A stretch of DNA of 64,000 bases from an uncultured bacterium (lineage in GTDB: Bacteria > Bacteroidota > Bacteroidia > Bacteroidales > Bacteroidaceae), in assembly GCA_946188155.1 (NCBI GenBank), contig CAMHUC010000005.1, positions 34,222 to 98,221 of the forward strand. Reading direction: 5' to 3'. Below, piece after piece: positions 48,456-57,399 of this stretch. The notes beneath the pieces are model-generated. The model was not told the DNA's origin. It saw only the letters and a list, made by a program, of their open reading frames with translations, and made no database searches. Every line of letters begins with the position of its first letter. Position 1 is the first letter of the stretch. The position numbers and the translations under genes were made by a program.

Positions 48456-49307
48456 CTATGCGACATTAAAGTCGGTCTCTTCATATTTCCTCAAAGTGGC
48501 TGAGAATGACTTCCCAAGGTCTTGCCTGACATCACTCAACACACCCTTTGCAATGTCCAGCCCCTTGCTGCCGAATACCGATGCCACCACCTGCCGGAAT
48601 GTCCAGTAAGTATGGGCGCAATGGTATTCAAAGGACCGCAGGCCTGGCTTGTATTTGGGACAAGCCAGAGCCTCACGGGGTATCTTGGTCGCAGGAGCGC
48701 ACTGCACGCAATAGTCGTGGTCGTGGAGAGTCTGCCGGGTCTCATAGGCGATGGCAGGATTGAATCCACGATAGATCGAGGAATCCAAGTCCTTGCAGTA
48801 TGCCAACCCGGCTTCCTGCTGTCCCATCTCACGAAACTGTATAGCCCACGGACAGCGGGTGATCTTGGTGGCATGATAAGGAAGTTCCGTCATCGGCTCA
48901 CTGAGATTAGACTCTCCACGCTTCTTCATTTCTTCTGAAGGCACCCATTCGCCATACTTGTGATACGAGACAAAGTCGAGCTGCTGTCCGTCTGCAAGCG
49001 CGCGCTGGGCCATACGGTGACCACGCTGCTCTGCGTAAGTCCGTGTGGCCAGGAGGAAGGCTTCACGCCCTTGGCTGCCGTATGCCTCAGTCAGTCTGAC
49101 ATAATAGCGTGCCACGATATAAGCCTGTACGCGCTCATTAAAGCCTTCGAACCTGAACGGTGTCTTGTCATTGTGAGGGGCAGGCAGGTCGTCGGCGCCC
49201 ACACGCTCCAAGGCTTTTGCCAAGGTTGGACTCGAGGCGGCAAGTAATACGCCAGTCATGGGAATCATTGCCTTGGCCGTGTTTTCAAAAAACTCTCTCC
49301 TGTTCAT
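48456..49307 (-). CDS. L-2-amino-thiazoline-4-carboxylate hydrolase-family protein with Tat-like leader
   Basis: 283 residues. The N-terminus MNRREFFENTAKAMIPM has a twin-Arg and hydrophobic stretch like a Tat signal. The body matches the ATC-hydrolase family: YGSQGREAFLLATRTYAEQRGHRMAQRA (helical part), then TKITRCPWAIQF, GLAYCKDLDSSIYRGFNP and HDYCVQC with conserved Cys/Asp. Characterised members open 2-amino-thiazoline-4-carboxylate on the way to cysteine. The presence of an export signal and the operon with amidases suggest a periplasmic substrate with a thiazoline or similar ring. It is 23 bp from the M20 gene and 28 bp from the URO-D-like gene. Confidence 0.7.
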   Translation of the reverse strand: MNRREFFENTAKAMIPMTGVLLAASSPTLAKALERVGADDLPAPHNDKTPFRFEGFNERVQAYIVARYYVRLTEAYGSQGREAFLLATRTYAEQRGHRMAQRALADGQQLDFVSYHKYGEWVPSEEMKKRGESNLSEPMTELPYHATKITRCPWAIQFREMGQQEAGLAYCKDLDSSIYRGFNPAIAYETRQTLHDHDYCVQCAPATKIPREALACPKYKPGLRSFEYHCAHTYWTFRQVVASVFGSKGLDIAKGVLSDVRQDLGKSFSATLRKYEETDFNVA

Positions 49308-49335
49308 AAGCCGGGTCTTACCTTATATTATTATG

Positions 49336-50379
49336 TCACTTCTTGTGGATCTTCCGCCAGTCGTGGGCATAGTCGATGATGGCACGCAACTTGTCCCAGT
49401 CCGTCTCGCCAGGCACAGTGCAGTCAGCACCGAGGATAAAGTTTGCCGGTGCATTCTCCAGCACTTTATCCACCTGGGCCTTAGCCTCCTCAACCGTACC
49501 TGTAGCGATAACGCCCAGACGCTCCAAGCCTCCGAAGATGGGGCGGCGGAAACGCTGCTGAGCCTCTTTCAGATTGAGTGTCGTGCCATCAGAGAAATTC
49601 AGGGGCACATTGATGATACTGGCAGGATAGTCGGCAAAGGCATAGAGGGCCTCAGCATTCTTAAAGGATGCTCCGTAGTCGCAGATGTGAAGGATGTTGA
49701 CCTCACCAATCTCATCTGCCACTTCCGAGACATACTTGTCCCACTGACGGACGTGCTCATTCCAAAGTTTCAAGGGAAGACTGTTCCCATCGCCTCCCTG
49801 GCTTGAAACGTAGAAGCCATCGGCACCATGCTTACGGGCTGAACGCAGATAGTTCTCAATCGAGAGGGCCAGGTTCTTGACAGCCTTCCCAAAGGCTGCG
49901 GGGTTCTGCTCTGCGAGTTTCTTCAGGTCTTTTCCCGGGCCTAACGTCTGCTGCGCCAATGCCAATGGAGAATAAACCGTGGGCAAGATGAAAGCCTCAC
50001 CCTTAAACTCATTTGTCAAGTCCTCGATAACAGCAACTTGAGGCGCAAAGAAATCCTCGCCATAAACAGGAACCTTCTCCCAGTCGCTGCCAGACTTGAT
50101 CTCAATCCGGGGCACAACGATCTCGTAGAATACTTTCACAAAGTCCATGCCTGTGGCACGATAGAAGTTGCGATGATCCTCCACTGCCTTATGGCCAAGT
50201 TTGTTGTCGAAGTGAAGGAAGAAGGCTGCGGGCACATATTCGTTAGGACGGCTCTGGTCGAGAACCTGAAGGATGCGCTCACGCTTGCTGTTTGCTACTG
50301 GCGACTGGGCATCGGCTGCCTGAACACCTGTGGCTGCAAGAAGTGCCACTGCGATAAGTTTTGAATTCATCTTTTTCAT
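49336..50379 (-). CDS. Exported uroporphyrinogen-decarboxylase-like protein
   Basis: 347 residues with a Sec signal peptide (to about residue 24, AADAQS). The rest has the TIM-barrel pattern of the URO-D/MtaA superfamily: KRERILQVLDQSRPNEYVP, FYRATGMDFVKVFYE, DGFYVSSQGGDG, ILHICDYGASFKN, RPIFGGLERLGVIATG and ANFILGADCTVPG. True HemE is cytoplasmic; relatives include corrinoid methyltransferases. An exported copy is unusual, and here it follows SusD in an operon with amide hydrolases. Reaction and substrate are unknown. Confidence 0.75.
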   Translation of the reverse strand: MKKMNSKLIAVALLAATGVQAADAQSPVANSKRERILQVLDQSRPNEYVPAAFFLHFDNKLGHKAVEDHRNFYRATGMDFVKVFYEIVVPRIEIKSGSDWEKVPVYGEDFFAPQVAVIEDLTNEFKGEAFILPTVYSPLALAQQTLGPGKDLKKLAEQNPAAFGKAVKNLALSIENYLRSARKHGADGFYVSSQGGDGNSLPLKLWNEHVRQWDKYVSEVADEIGEVNILHICDYGASFKNAEALYAFADYPASIINVPLNFSDGTTLNLKEAQQRFRRPIFGGLERLGVIATGTVEEAKAQVDKVLENAPANFILGADCTVPGETDWDKLRAIIDYAHDWRKIHKK

Positions 50380-50410
50380 TGCATGTATCTTTTTATGGTT
50401 ATGTTAAATC

Positions 50411-52000
50411 TTATTCGTATTCTGATCCATAAGGGCCGTCACCTGACTCTCCACTGTAGCCCCAGTTCTGTTCAAGATTGGGATTGAGGGTTATCTGATT
50501 CTGCGGCAACGGCAACAGATAATTCTTTTTCGACACATTCTGTGCCTTGGTCGTCTTTGTCCCGATAGTCTCCGCATCGGAAGGCGTGTTGGCCTTGACA
50601 TACTTGATGAGAATATGCCAGCGTACCAGATCGAACCATCGCTGGCCTTCGAGTATGAACTCCAGACGGCGCTCCTCACGCAGCCGCTGGCGGAACTCGT
50701 CCTGCGAGAGTCCTGACAGATCAAGGCTTGAGCCGTCCGACGGTGTGTTCTGGATATTCAGATATGGACTCCAGTAGGCACGGCGACGCACCTGGTTGAT
50801 GGCGTCGTAGGCTGCTGCGGTGGGGCCGTTGAGCTCGTTCTCGGCCTCTGCCTTTATGAGCAGTATCTCGGCATAGCGGATGACAGTCGTGTTGGTTGAC
50901 TGTCCTGCCACATTCCCGCTCGAGGCAGGATTGGCGAAATTGAGTGAGTCAATATACTTGCGGAAACGCGGGATGGTAAACTCAAAATCGGCACCTGTGT
51001 TAGGATTGTAGATGCGCTTTGCCCATGAGCCGTCACGGCGCTGGTCCTTCGGGTCCATCTGTGTATAGTACTTGTCACTGGTAGCCAACAGCACGGGCTC
51101 AGAATCACTCCAGTTCGTGCCAAAAGTGCAGTGACCCGTAACATTGGCATTGATGGAATGGTCGTGCTCTATTGAGAATATATGTTCCGGGCCATTCTTC
51201 TTGTCGACACTCCAGTTGTCGATAAACTTGTCTATCAGGCGATACTTGCCGGAGTCAATCACCTTTTGAGCGTACTGAATTGCCTTCTGATAGAAATCAC
51301 GCTGGCTGGCCTTCCCTTCATCCGTCAGAGTCTGGGCCCATACCAGATATACTTTCGAGAGCATTGCCGAAGATGAGAGGCTTGACGGCTTGCTGTCGCG
51401 ACTGGAATAGTCAGAGGGCAGAGCCTCTGCGGCCGTGAAATCGTCCACTATCTGCCTATACACCTCATCGACGGTGTTACGAGGCGCACCCTCACCCTCG
51501 CCGTCGTGGAGCACGATGGGCACACCGCCGAAATAGCGCACCAGGTTGAAGTACATCAGGCCACGCAGGAAACGGGCTTCGTTGATATAGTTCTGTTTCG
51601 ACTGTTCGTCAAGCCAACTGGCATCAGTCAACTTGTCTATCACGACGTTGGCACGGTTGATAGCTGTATAATGCTCTTCCCATGCATAACTGACAAACAG
51701 GTTGGTAGGCTGTATCGCAAAATTGCTAAGTTCGCGTATGTGAGCCGAGTTGGTCAGGGCTCCGGCCTTCACATAATCACTCTGAAGGTCGTTGATGTAG
51801 ATGCTCTGGTTATTATACATGCCATAGAAGCCATCGACAGAGAACTCCTGATAGATGCCATTGATGGCGGTTTCTATATCCTCCTTGCTCTGATAGAAAT
51901 TATCCTTGTCGATAGAGCTGATGGAACTCTGTTCAAGGTCTGCGCAACTGCCCAGTACGAGACCGGTTGCCAGAATATATGCTGATAAATACTGTTTCAT
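50411..52000 (-). CDS. SusD/RagB-family surface lipoprotein
   Basis: 529 residues. Lipobox LVLGSCADLEQ (Cys near residue 19), SusD N-terminal domain with ETAINGIYQEF, and the TPR-containing C-terminal half with RYAEILLIKAEAENEL and REERRLEFILEGQRWFDLVRW, diagnostic for RagB/SusD. It caps the SusC transporter at the cell surface and binds the nutrient. The start is 5 bp downstream of the SusC stop. No glycosidase is in this operon, so the ligand may not be a glycan. Confidence 0.93.
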   Translation of the reverse strand: MKQYLSAYILATGLVLGSCADLEQSSISSIDKDNFYQSKEDIETAINGIYQEFSVDGFYGMYNNQSIYINDLQSDYVKAGALTNSAHIRELSNFAIQPTNLFVSYAWEEHYTAINRANVVIDKLTDASWLDEQSKQNYINEARFLRGLMYFNLVRYFGGVPIVLHDGEGEGAPRNTVDEVYRQIVDDFTAAEALPSDYSSRDSKPSSLSSSAMLSKVYLVWAQTLTDEGKASQRDFYQKAIQYAQKVIDSGKYRLIDKFIDNWSVDKKNGPEHIFSIEHDHSINANVTGHCTFGTNWSDSEPVLLATSDKYYTQMDPKDQRRDGSWAKRIYNPNTGADFEFTIPRFRKYIDSLNFANPASSGNVAGQSTNTTVIRYAEILLIKAEAENELNGPTAAAYDAINQVRRRAYWSPYLNIQNTPSDGSSLDLSGLSQDEFRQRLREERRLEFILEGQRWFDLVRWHILIKYVKANTPSDAETIGTKTTKAQNVSKKNYLLPLPQNQITLNPNLEQNWGYSGESGDGPYGSEYE

Positions 52001-52005
52001 AATGC

Positions 52006-55000
52006 TTAAAGTGTTATATTTAGTCCAACAAGTACAGTCTTTGCCTGGGGATAGGCGCCATAGTCCACTCCCTGATAGAGCGCACTGGTCTCGTCTATAC
52101 CGTTACGGTTGGCCTCCGGGTCGTAGCCACTGTAAGAGGTGAAAGTAAAGAAGTTCTGCAGCGATACGTACAGGCGGAGCTGTGCATCCTTTGTGAGCTG
52201 GGGGACACGCAAGGTATAGCCCAACTGGATGTTACGCACCTTCAGGTAACTGGCATCCTCGACGAAGCGGTCGTCAGCATAGATAGATGTTGCACTGCTG
52301 GCCTTCTGGATGATATTGCTGGGGTTTGTGGGGGTCCAGCGGTCGGCCACCTCTATCAGCGGGTTGTAGTAATAGCCATTGCCACGGTCCAGGCGACAGG
52401 CCAGGGCATTATAGAGCTTGTTGCCGTAACTGCCGCTTAGGCTCACGAATAGGTCGAGGTTCTTGTAGGCCACCTTGGTATTGAGTCCATAGGTGAATTT
52501 CGGCTGTATGTTACCCAGTACCACACGGTCTTGCTCGTTCACCACACCATCGCCGTTGACATCCTCAAACTTCGGGTTGCCAGGCTCAACGGTAGAGTTG
52601 GTCTGCGTCGGCAGTTTGCTGAGATCCTCATCGCTCTGGATGATTCCCTTGAAACGGTAGCCGTAGAACGACCCGAGTGGCTCGCCCACCTTCACAATCA
52701 GGGGATTGAGATACTGTAGGGTGGCTATCGACTGGAAATCCGGCAGGAAATAGTCTGAGTCTCCAAGACTCGTCACTTCGTTCTTGTTGTGGGCAATATT
52801 ACCATTGACGTTCCACTTCCATTTCCTGCTGTCAACAAGCACTGCACCTATCTCGAGCTCCACACCCTTGTTGGTGACAGAGCCGATGTTCTTCAGAACT
52901 GTAGAGAATCCTGTCACTTGCTCCACAGGCACATCAAGCAGCAGGTCGCTTGTCTTCTTGTAGTAAGCATCAAGGGTGATGGTCAGGCGGTTCTGCAGGA
53001 AACCCGTACTCAGACCTACATTATATGATGTGGTTGTCTCCCACTTTAATTCGGGGTTCGATTTGTTCTCGATGATATAACTGGTGGCCCGTTCGTCATT
53101 GATGATCACCGTGCGGGGAACAACATTGGCGGCATACTGGTAATCGCCGATCTCCTGATTGCCCACCGTGCCGATGGAGGCACGCAGCTGCAGGAAGTCC
53201 ACCTTCTTTCCGAAATGGGCCCATTTCTCACGGTCGATGTTCCAAGAAGCGCCCAGTGAGGGGAACCACCCCCAGCGATGGTTCTTGGCAAAACGACTGC
53301 TGCCGTCGGCACGCAAGGTCAGCGATGCATTATAGCGCGAGTCGTAAGAGTAGTTCAGACGCCCTATCCAGGACTGAAGTGTGGAAACATAATGGCTACT
53401 CGACGACGGGAGTGTCGTACTGGCTGCGCCGAGATTGTCGTATGCCGTGGCGTCGTTGCTGAAGCCGTACGCCGTACTGGCAAAACTGCTGCGGTCGGTA
53501 TGCTGTGCTGTATATCCTAAGAGTGCTGTCACAGAATGTACGTTTTTGAACACATTGCTATATGTGGCTGTGTACTCCGTCTGCCAGGTGTTGGTCTTTG
53601 TCTGCCCCACCGAGGCATAGCCGTTATGGGCAATGCCGCCTGAAGTGTAAGAGGGTGCATAGAAACTCTGGCGAGTGTTGGAAAGGTCGGCACCCAGGCT
53701 TGCCTTCAACTTCAGCTGGGGAACGATAGTCCACTCGGCAAATCCCGTTCCGATAATACGCGTGTTCTCCGTCTCCGACTTTGTATTCTCCAAGTCGCTG
53801 ATGGGGTTGCCCACCTTTCCATTATAAATGTCAAGGCTGGTTGGGTTCGGCTCATAGCTGTATGATCCGTCAGCATTGTAAATAGGCGCGTAAGGAGTGG
53901 TCGAGATGGCTCCGAACCAGTTGTTGGGCGCAAACATATTGTTCATGTTCTCCTGGCCCCTCACTTTATTATATGCCGCATTGGCATTCACACCGACAAG
54001 CACATTCTTGAAGATGTTACGCTCGTAGTTAATACGGCCCGCATAGCGCTTCAAGCCTGTGTTGAGCACAATGCCATCCTGACTCTTGTAGCCGCCACTG
54101 ATGCTATAGCGGGAGATCTCGTCGCCGCCAACAGCCGAAAGCTGATGCTCCTGCAGGAAACCCGTCTGCAATGCGGCATCCTGCCAGTCATAACTGGCCG
54201 TAGGGGCATCCAGATGATAGCCTACCTCGCCATTGTCATACAGCTCGTTCCAGAGGTCAGTCCACTGCCACGCATTGAGGAAGTTGAGCTTCTTGCTGAT
54301 AGTGCTCCATCCGAAGGAGGCGTTGTAGCTGATGTTGTTCTTGCCGTGAGAGCCCTTCTTGGTGGTGATGATGATCACGCCGTTGGCGCCTCGCGTGCCA
54401 TAGATGGCCGTAGCCGACACATCCTTCAGCACCTCGATGCTCTCGATGTCCGACGGATTGAGGAAGGCCAGCGGGTCGAGTGTGGCATCACTTCCTGTGG
54501 CTCCGGTACGCGTCGATGCGGGGTCGTTATAGACGATGAACCCGTCGATGACGTAGAGCGGCTCGTTGCCGCCGGTGATGCTGTTGCCGCCACGGATGCG
54601 GATGATGCTGGCGGCACCAGGCTGTCCGCTGGTGGTCGTGACGTTCAGACCTGCCACAGCACCCTGCAGGGCACTCTCGACGGAGGTGTTCTGCTGCTTG
54701 AGCAACTCGCTGCCTACAGAAGAGATGCTGCTGGTGAGCTCCAGACGTTTCTGGGCACCGTATCCCACAACGACCACCTCGTTCAGACGGCTTGCATTGT
54801 CGGCAAGGGCTATCTCCACTGGCTCCTCGAAGTCGTAGACATCCACGTCGAGCGGACGGTAGCCCACGTATTCCACTCTCAGCGTCAGCGGGGCATCCTT
54901 CTTGGTGGACAGTGAGAAGTGGCCGTCGTAGTCGGTGACTACTCCCTGTGCCTTCTCGTTCTTCACGATCACCGAGGCACCGATGAGCGATTCTCCCGTA

Positions 55001-55095
55001 CGGGCATCAGCGATATGACCCGTAATAATGTTCTGCGCAATAGCCAGCAGGGGGCTGATTGCAACGAACGTTGCAATAAACAATCTTTTTACCAT
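52006..55095 (-). CDS. SusC/RagA-family TonB-linked outer-membrane transporter
   Basis: 1029 residues. Signal peptide, carboxypeptidase-like domain (ITGHIADARTGESLIGASVIVKN), TonB box region with NEVVVVGYGAQKR, plug with RIRGGNSITGGNEPLYVIDG, and a 22-strand barrel ending in VGLNITL. It forms the import channel with the SusD partner. The gene lies 18 bp after the periplasmic binding-protein gene and 5 bp before susD. The barrel appears intact. Confidence 0.95.
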   Translation of the reverse strand: MVKRLFIATFVAISPLLAIAQNIITGHIADARTGESLIGASVIVKNEKAQGVVTDYDGHFSLSTKKDAPLTLRVEYVGYRPLDVDVYDFEEPVEIALADNASRLNEVVVVGYGAQKRLELTSSISSVGSELLKQQNTSVESALQGAVAGLNVTTTSGQPGAASIIRIRGGNSITGGNEPLYVIDGFIVYNDPASTRTGATGSDATLDPLAFLNPSDIESIEVLKDVSATAIYGTRGANGVIIITTKKGSHGKNNISYNASFGWSTISKKLNFLNAWQWTDLWNELYDNGEVGYHLDAPTASYDWQDAALQTGFLQEHQLSAVGGDEISRYSISGGYKSQDGIVLNTGLKRYAGRINYERNIFKNVLVGVNANAAYNKVRGQENMNNMFAPNNWFGAISTTPYAPIYNADGSYSYEPNPTSLDIYNGKVGNPISDLENTKSETENTRIIGTGFAEWTIVPQLKLKASLGADLSNTRQSFYAPSYTSGGIAHNGYASVGQTKTNTWQTEYTATYSNVFKNVHSVTALLGYTAQHTDRSSFASTAYGFSNDATAYDNLGAASTTLPSSSSHYVSTLQSWIGRLNYSYDSRYNASLTLRADGSSRFAKNHRWGWFPSLGASWNIDREKWAHFGKKVDFLQLRASIGTVGNQEIGDYQYAANVVPRTVIINDERATSYIIENKSNPELKWETTTSYNVGLSTGFLQNRLTITLDAYYKKTSDLLLDVPVEQVTGFSTVLKNIGSVTNKGVELEIGAVLVDSRKWKWNVNGNIAHNKNEVTSLGDSDYFLPDFQSIATLQYLNPLIVKVGEPLGSFYGYRFKGIIQSDEDLSKLPTQTNSTVEPGNPKFEDVNGDGVVNEQDRVVLGNIQPKFTYGLNTKVAYKNLDLFVSLSGSYGNKLYNALACRLDRGNGYYYNPLIEVADRWTPTNPSNIIQKASSATSIYADDRFVEDASYLKVRNIQLGYTLRVPQLTKDAQLRLYVSLQNFFTFTSYSGYDPEANRNGIDETSALYQGVDYGAYPQAKTVLVGLNITL

Positions 55096-55113
55096 AAGTC
55101 TGAATCCTTTTTC

Positions 55114-56079
55114 TTATTTTTGTGCTGTAAAGTGTGTCTTTACTTTCTCTATCTGCACTTGTGTCACCTTGTTATCGAGGTTCAGCAGACCGTATTCATG
55201 ATTATATACCGTTCCCTTGTCGAGTATCCATGCGAGGAACTGGCTGACGGCATCGTCGCCGCCGTTATAACTCATGCCGACTTTCTCTACGGCAATCCCC
55301 GAGATATGCCCGCCTTCCAGGATGGAGATCACGTCGTCGATGGTGGCATCGTTGCTGAAGTTGTCCTCTATCGTTTTCTTCAGGTCGAGGCCCACGAGCG
55401 ACAGCCCGTCTTTCACGCGGCGGTTGCCGAGGTCGAAGATGTTGGGCAGGGCGTTGAACGATACGCCCAGTGGGTCTTTCTCCAGGGCAGTATTCAAGAA
55501 GAGGTCGTCGCCCGCGATGCGCTTGCCTCTGAAACTGCTGCTCTCCTCGCCGAAGTGACGGGCGAACGAGACGGCCACCGACGAGGCGTTGCTGCCGCTG
55601 TAGACCACGAGGCTCTCAAACAGTTTGTTCTTTTTTGTGTCCTCCTCAAATTCGTCGTTGAGGAAGAAGAGCTGCCTGAGTTTCTTTGCGTTCAGGTGCT
55701 TTCCCTCGAGCAGCCGTGCTGCCTCCGAACTGCGGGCTGTGACGGGCAGCACGGCTGTCTCTCCGAAATAAACAATGCTATGGCTAAAGTCTTTTGTGTC
55801 GGTCTGCTTGTCCTCAATGACCACATTGAGGTCGATGTTATCCTGTGAGCCCTTGGCAATCTGGAACGCTACGCCGGGCTCTGTCTTGGCGTACTCCGAT
55901 ATCCACTTCTCCACCAGCGGACGGGCGAAGCGCGGCGCCTTCACATAGCGCACGCTTGCGGTGTTGGTGCTGTTACTCATTCCCGAGCCTGTGGGCTCGC
56001 CTACCCGTGGCCTTTCAGCCCAGCCGTTGCTGAGGCTGAGGCTTAATACCAATGCTATTGCTGATACGATCTTTTTCAT
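55114..56079 (-). CDS. Periplasmic binding protein-like (PstS-like) protein, first gene of the SusCD operon
   Basis: 321 residues with signal peptide (MKKIVSAIALVLSLSLSNGWA). Features fit the PBP-like/PstS superfamily: substrate-loop candidates IAKGSQDNIDLNVVIEDKQ and VVYSGSNASSVAVSFARHFG, plus ILEGGHISGIAVEKVG and GTVYNHEYGLLNLDNKV at the C-terminus. Stand-alone PBPs beside SusC are found in Prevotella, where they may bind an anion or small molecule. The leader from the promoter at 56277-56284 is about 190 bases, unusually long for this window. Confidence 0.7.
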   Translation of the reverse strand: MKKIVSAIALVLSLSLSNGWAERPRVGEPTGSGMSNSTNTASVRYVKAPRFARPLVEKWISEYAKTEPGVAFQIAKGSQDNIDLNVVIEDKQTDTKDFSHSIVYFGETAVLPVTARSSEAARLLEGKHLNAKKLRQLFFLNDEFEEDTKKNKLFESLVVYSGSNASSVAVSFARHFGEESSSFRGKRIAGDDLFLNTALEKDPLGVSFNALPNIFDLGNRRVKDGLSLVGLDLKKTIEDNFSNDATIDDVISILEGGHISGIAVEKVGMSYNGGDDAVSQFLAWILDKGTVYNHEYGLLNLDNKVTQVQIEKVKTHFTAQK

Positions 56080-56461
56080 ACGTTTTCCGTTTTACTTGTT
56101 CTACACCTATTAATATATATACTCCACCTTTCATCGTCGTTGCCATCATCTCGCGGCCGTTCGACACCATGTGTCGCTTGCCTAAGCAAGAACAAAACTC
56201 GCGCATTCGCATTCGATTCATTGTATTCATAACCTTTTAATTAATTAATGATTTAATTCCTTAATTTTCCTGTGTGCAAAGGTACGGCGATTTCCGCATC
56301 CCCACAATACCGCACCGACGGCATTCGCCTACCATGAACGTGGTATTTCCTCTCCGCTCACGGACTTATCGGCACCACAAAAGGGAAAAATCCTGGGGAT
56401 TTCGTGCGAAGTCTCAAAGAAAATGTGTATCTTTGCAGCCAAGTGGTAAATAAGGCGTATT
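56080..56461. promoter_or_regulatory. Divergent promoter region of the SusCD operon and the phosphoribosyltransferase gene
   Basis: A TACCTTTG element on the minus strand (56277-56284) drives the SusCD operon after a ~190-base leader; a TATCTTTG on the plus strand (56428-56435) drives the phosphoribosyltransferase. An open frame in the leader (56015-56230) overlaps the binding-protein start but looks unlike a protein family. No ECF sigma/anti-sigma genes or other regulator adjoin the operon. Confidence 0.6.
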
Positions 56462-57268
56462 ATGGGCGTAAGATATGACAGCGAGGAACAGCGGTTTGTG
56501 TTCGACTTCGAGCACGACGGACTTGGTGACATCGTCAGTCTGACTGGTGATGGCTACCAGGTAGAAGCCTTCGGGCATTGTTTCTATTACGGCTATGAGT
56601 TTGGCGACGACGTGGATGGAAACGTCCGCTCCGCGTTTATTCACCGTGTGAAGTTCACTGAACGCCTACAGGATGACCCCGACCTGACGCAGTTCATCCA
56701 AAAAGCGGTGAACAACCTCAGTCACCGTATCAACCTCTACGACTACGACCTGGTGGTGATGCCACAGTCGTCGAGCCGCGTCAACCTGTATATGCTGCGC
56801 TACATCTATCGCTTTGCACAGCCCACATTGCGCAAGATGGAACTGGTGAAGAACCTTCCTGCAAACATCTCGTTCGACATGGACGGCTTCACAGAGGCCT
56901 ACCTCAATGATGTGTTGGAGAATGGACGTCCCCGCTATACGGAAGCTCAGAAGGAACAAGTTCGTCGGCAAATCAACGACATGATCAGCCTCATTCACCA
57001 GAAAGACTACTTCACCATCGCGCGTGATGTAAAGAAAAACCGCTTCCGTCCATACATGATGGAGTTCCTCCGGTTCGCCACAGAGACCGACAGAGAACTC
57101 TGTCAGCACATCCGCCAACAGAATGTACTTGTCATCGACGATGTCACCACGAGCGGCTCCACCCTTGGCGAGGTGCTGCGCACACTGCGCATCCTTAACG
57201 AGGACAACCGCATCACCATCTTCAGCCTCATCGGCCGGCGTGACCTGATGGCTGATGGCATCGTATGA
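56462..57268 (+). CDS. Phosphoribosyltransferase-like protein
   Basis: 268 residues, cytoplasmic. The PRPP-binding signature VLVIDDVTTSGSTLGEVLR (222-240) is typical of type I phosphoribosyltransferases and ComF-like proteins. The N-terminal 100 residues lack the usual CxxC zinc knuckles of ComF, and the region DLVVMPQSSSRVN resembles a PRTase hood strand. The substrate base is unknown. Similar proteins of unclear function occur in phage-defence and stress contexts in Bacteroidetes, so a nucleotide-salvage role should not be assumed. It is monocistronic, with a possible terminator at 57332-57357. Confidence 0.72.
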   Translation: MGVRYDSEEQRFVFDFEHDGLGDIVSLTGDGYQVEAFGHCFYYGYEFGDDVDGNVRSAFIHRVKFTERLQDDPDLTQFIQKAVNNLSHRINLYDYDLVVMPQSSSRVNLYMLRYIYRFAQPTLRKMELVKNLPANISFDMDGFTEAYLNDVLENGRPRYTEAQKEQVRRQINDMISLIHQKDYFTIARDVKKNRFRPYMMEFLRFATETDRELCQHIRQQNVLVIDDVTTSGSTLGEVLRTLRILNEDNRITIFSLIGRRDLMADGIV

Positions 57269-57331
57269 AACAAATTTTCCGAATAAACAACATTTTATCA
57301 AATAAAAGCCCAAAGACGTTATGAAACGAAT

Positions 57332-57357
57332 GGGTCATGGGGACAGGCACATGACCC
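57332..57357. terminator. Hairpin terminator candidate after the phosphoribosyltransferase gene
   Basis: GGGTCATG (57332-57339) and CATGACCC (57350-57357) form an 8-bp stem; a further ACGGGTC and GGGTCAAGC region nearby offers alternative pairs. There is no long T-run, so confidence is moderate. It may also stop the converging restriction operon. Confidence 0.5.
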
Positions 57358-57399
57358 GTCTCCACCAACGGGTCAAGCGTCTGAACCCATCACCCACCG

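Noticed and set aside
56015..56230. 71-codon frame in the SusCD operon leader
   Set aside because: It overlaps the binding-protein start, is Met/Arg-rich and not family-like; a short leader peptide cannot be excluded but is unsupported.
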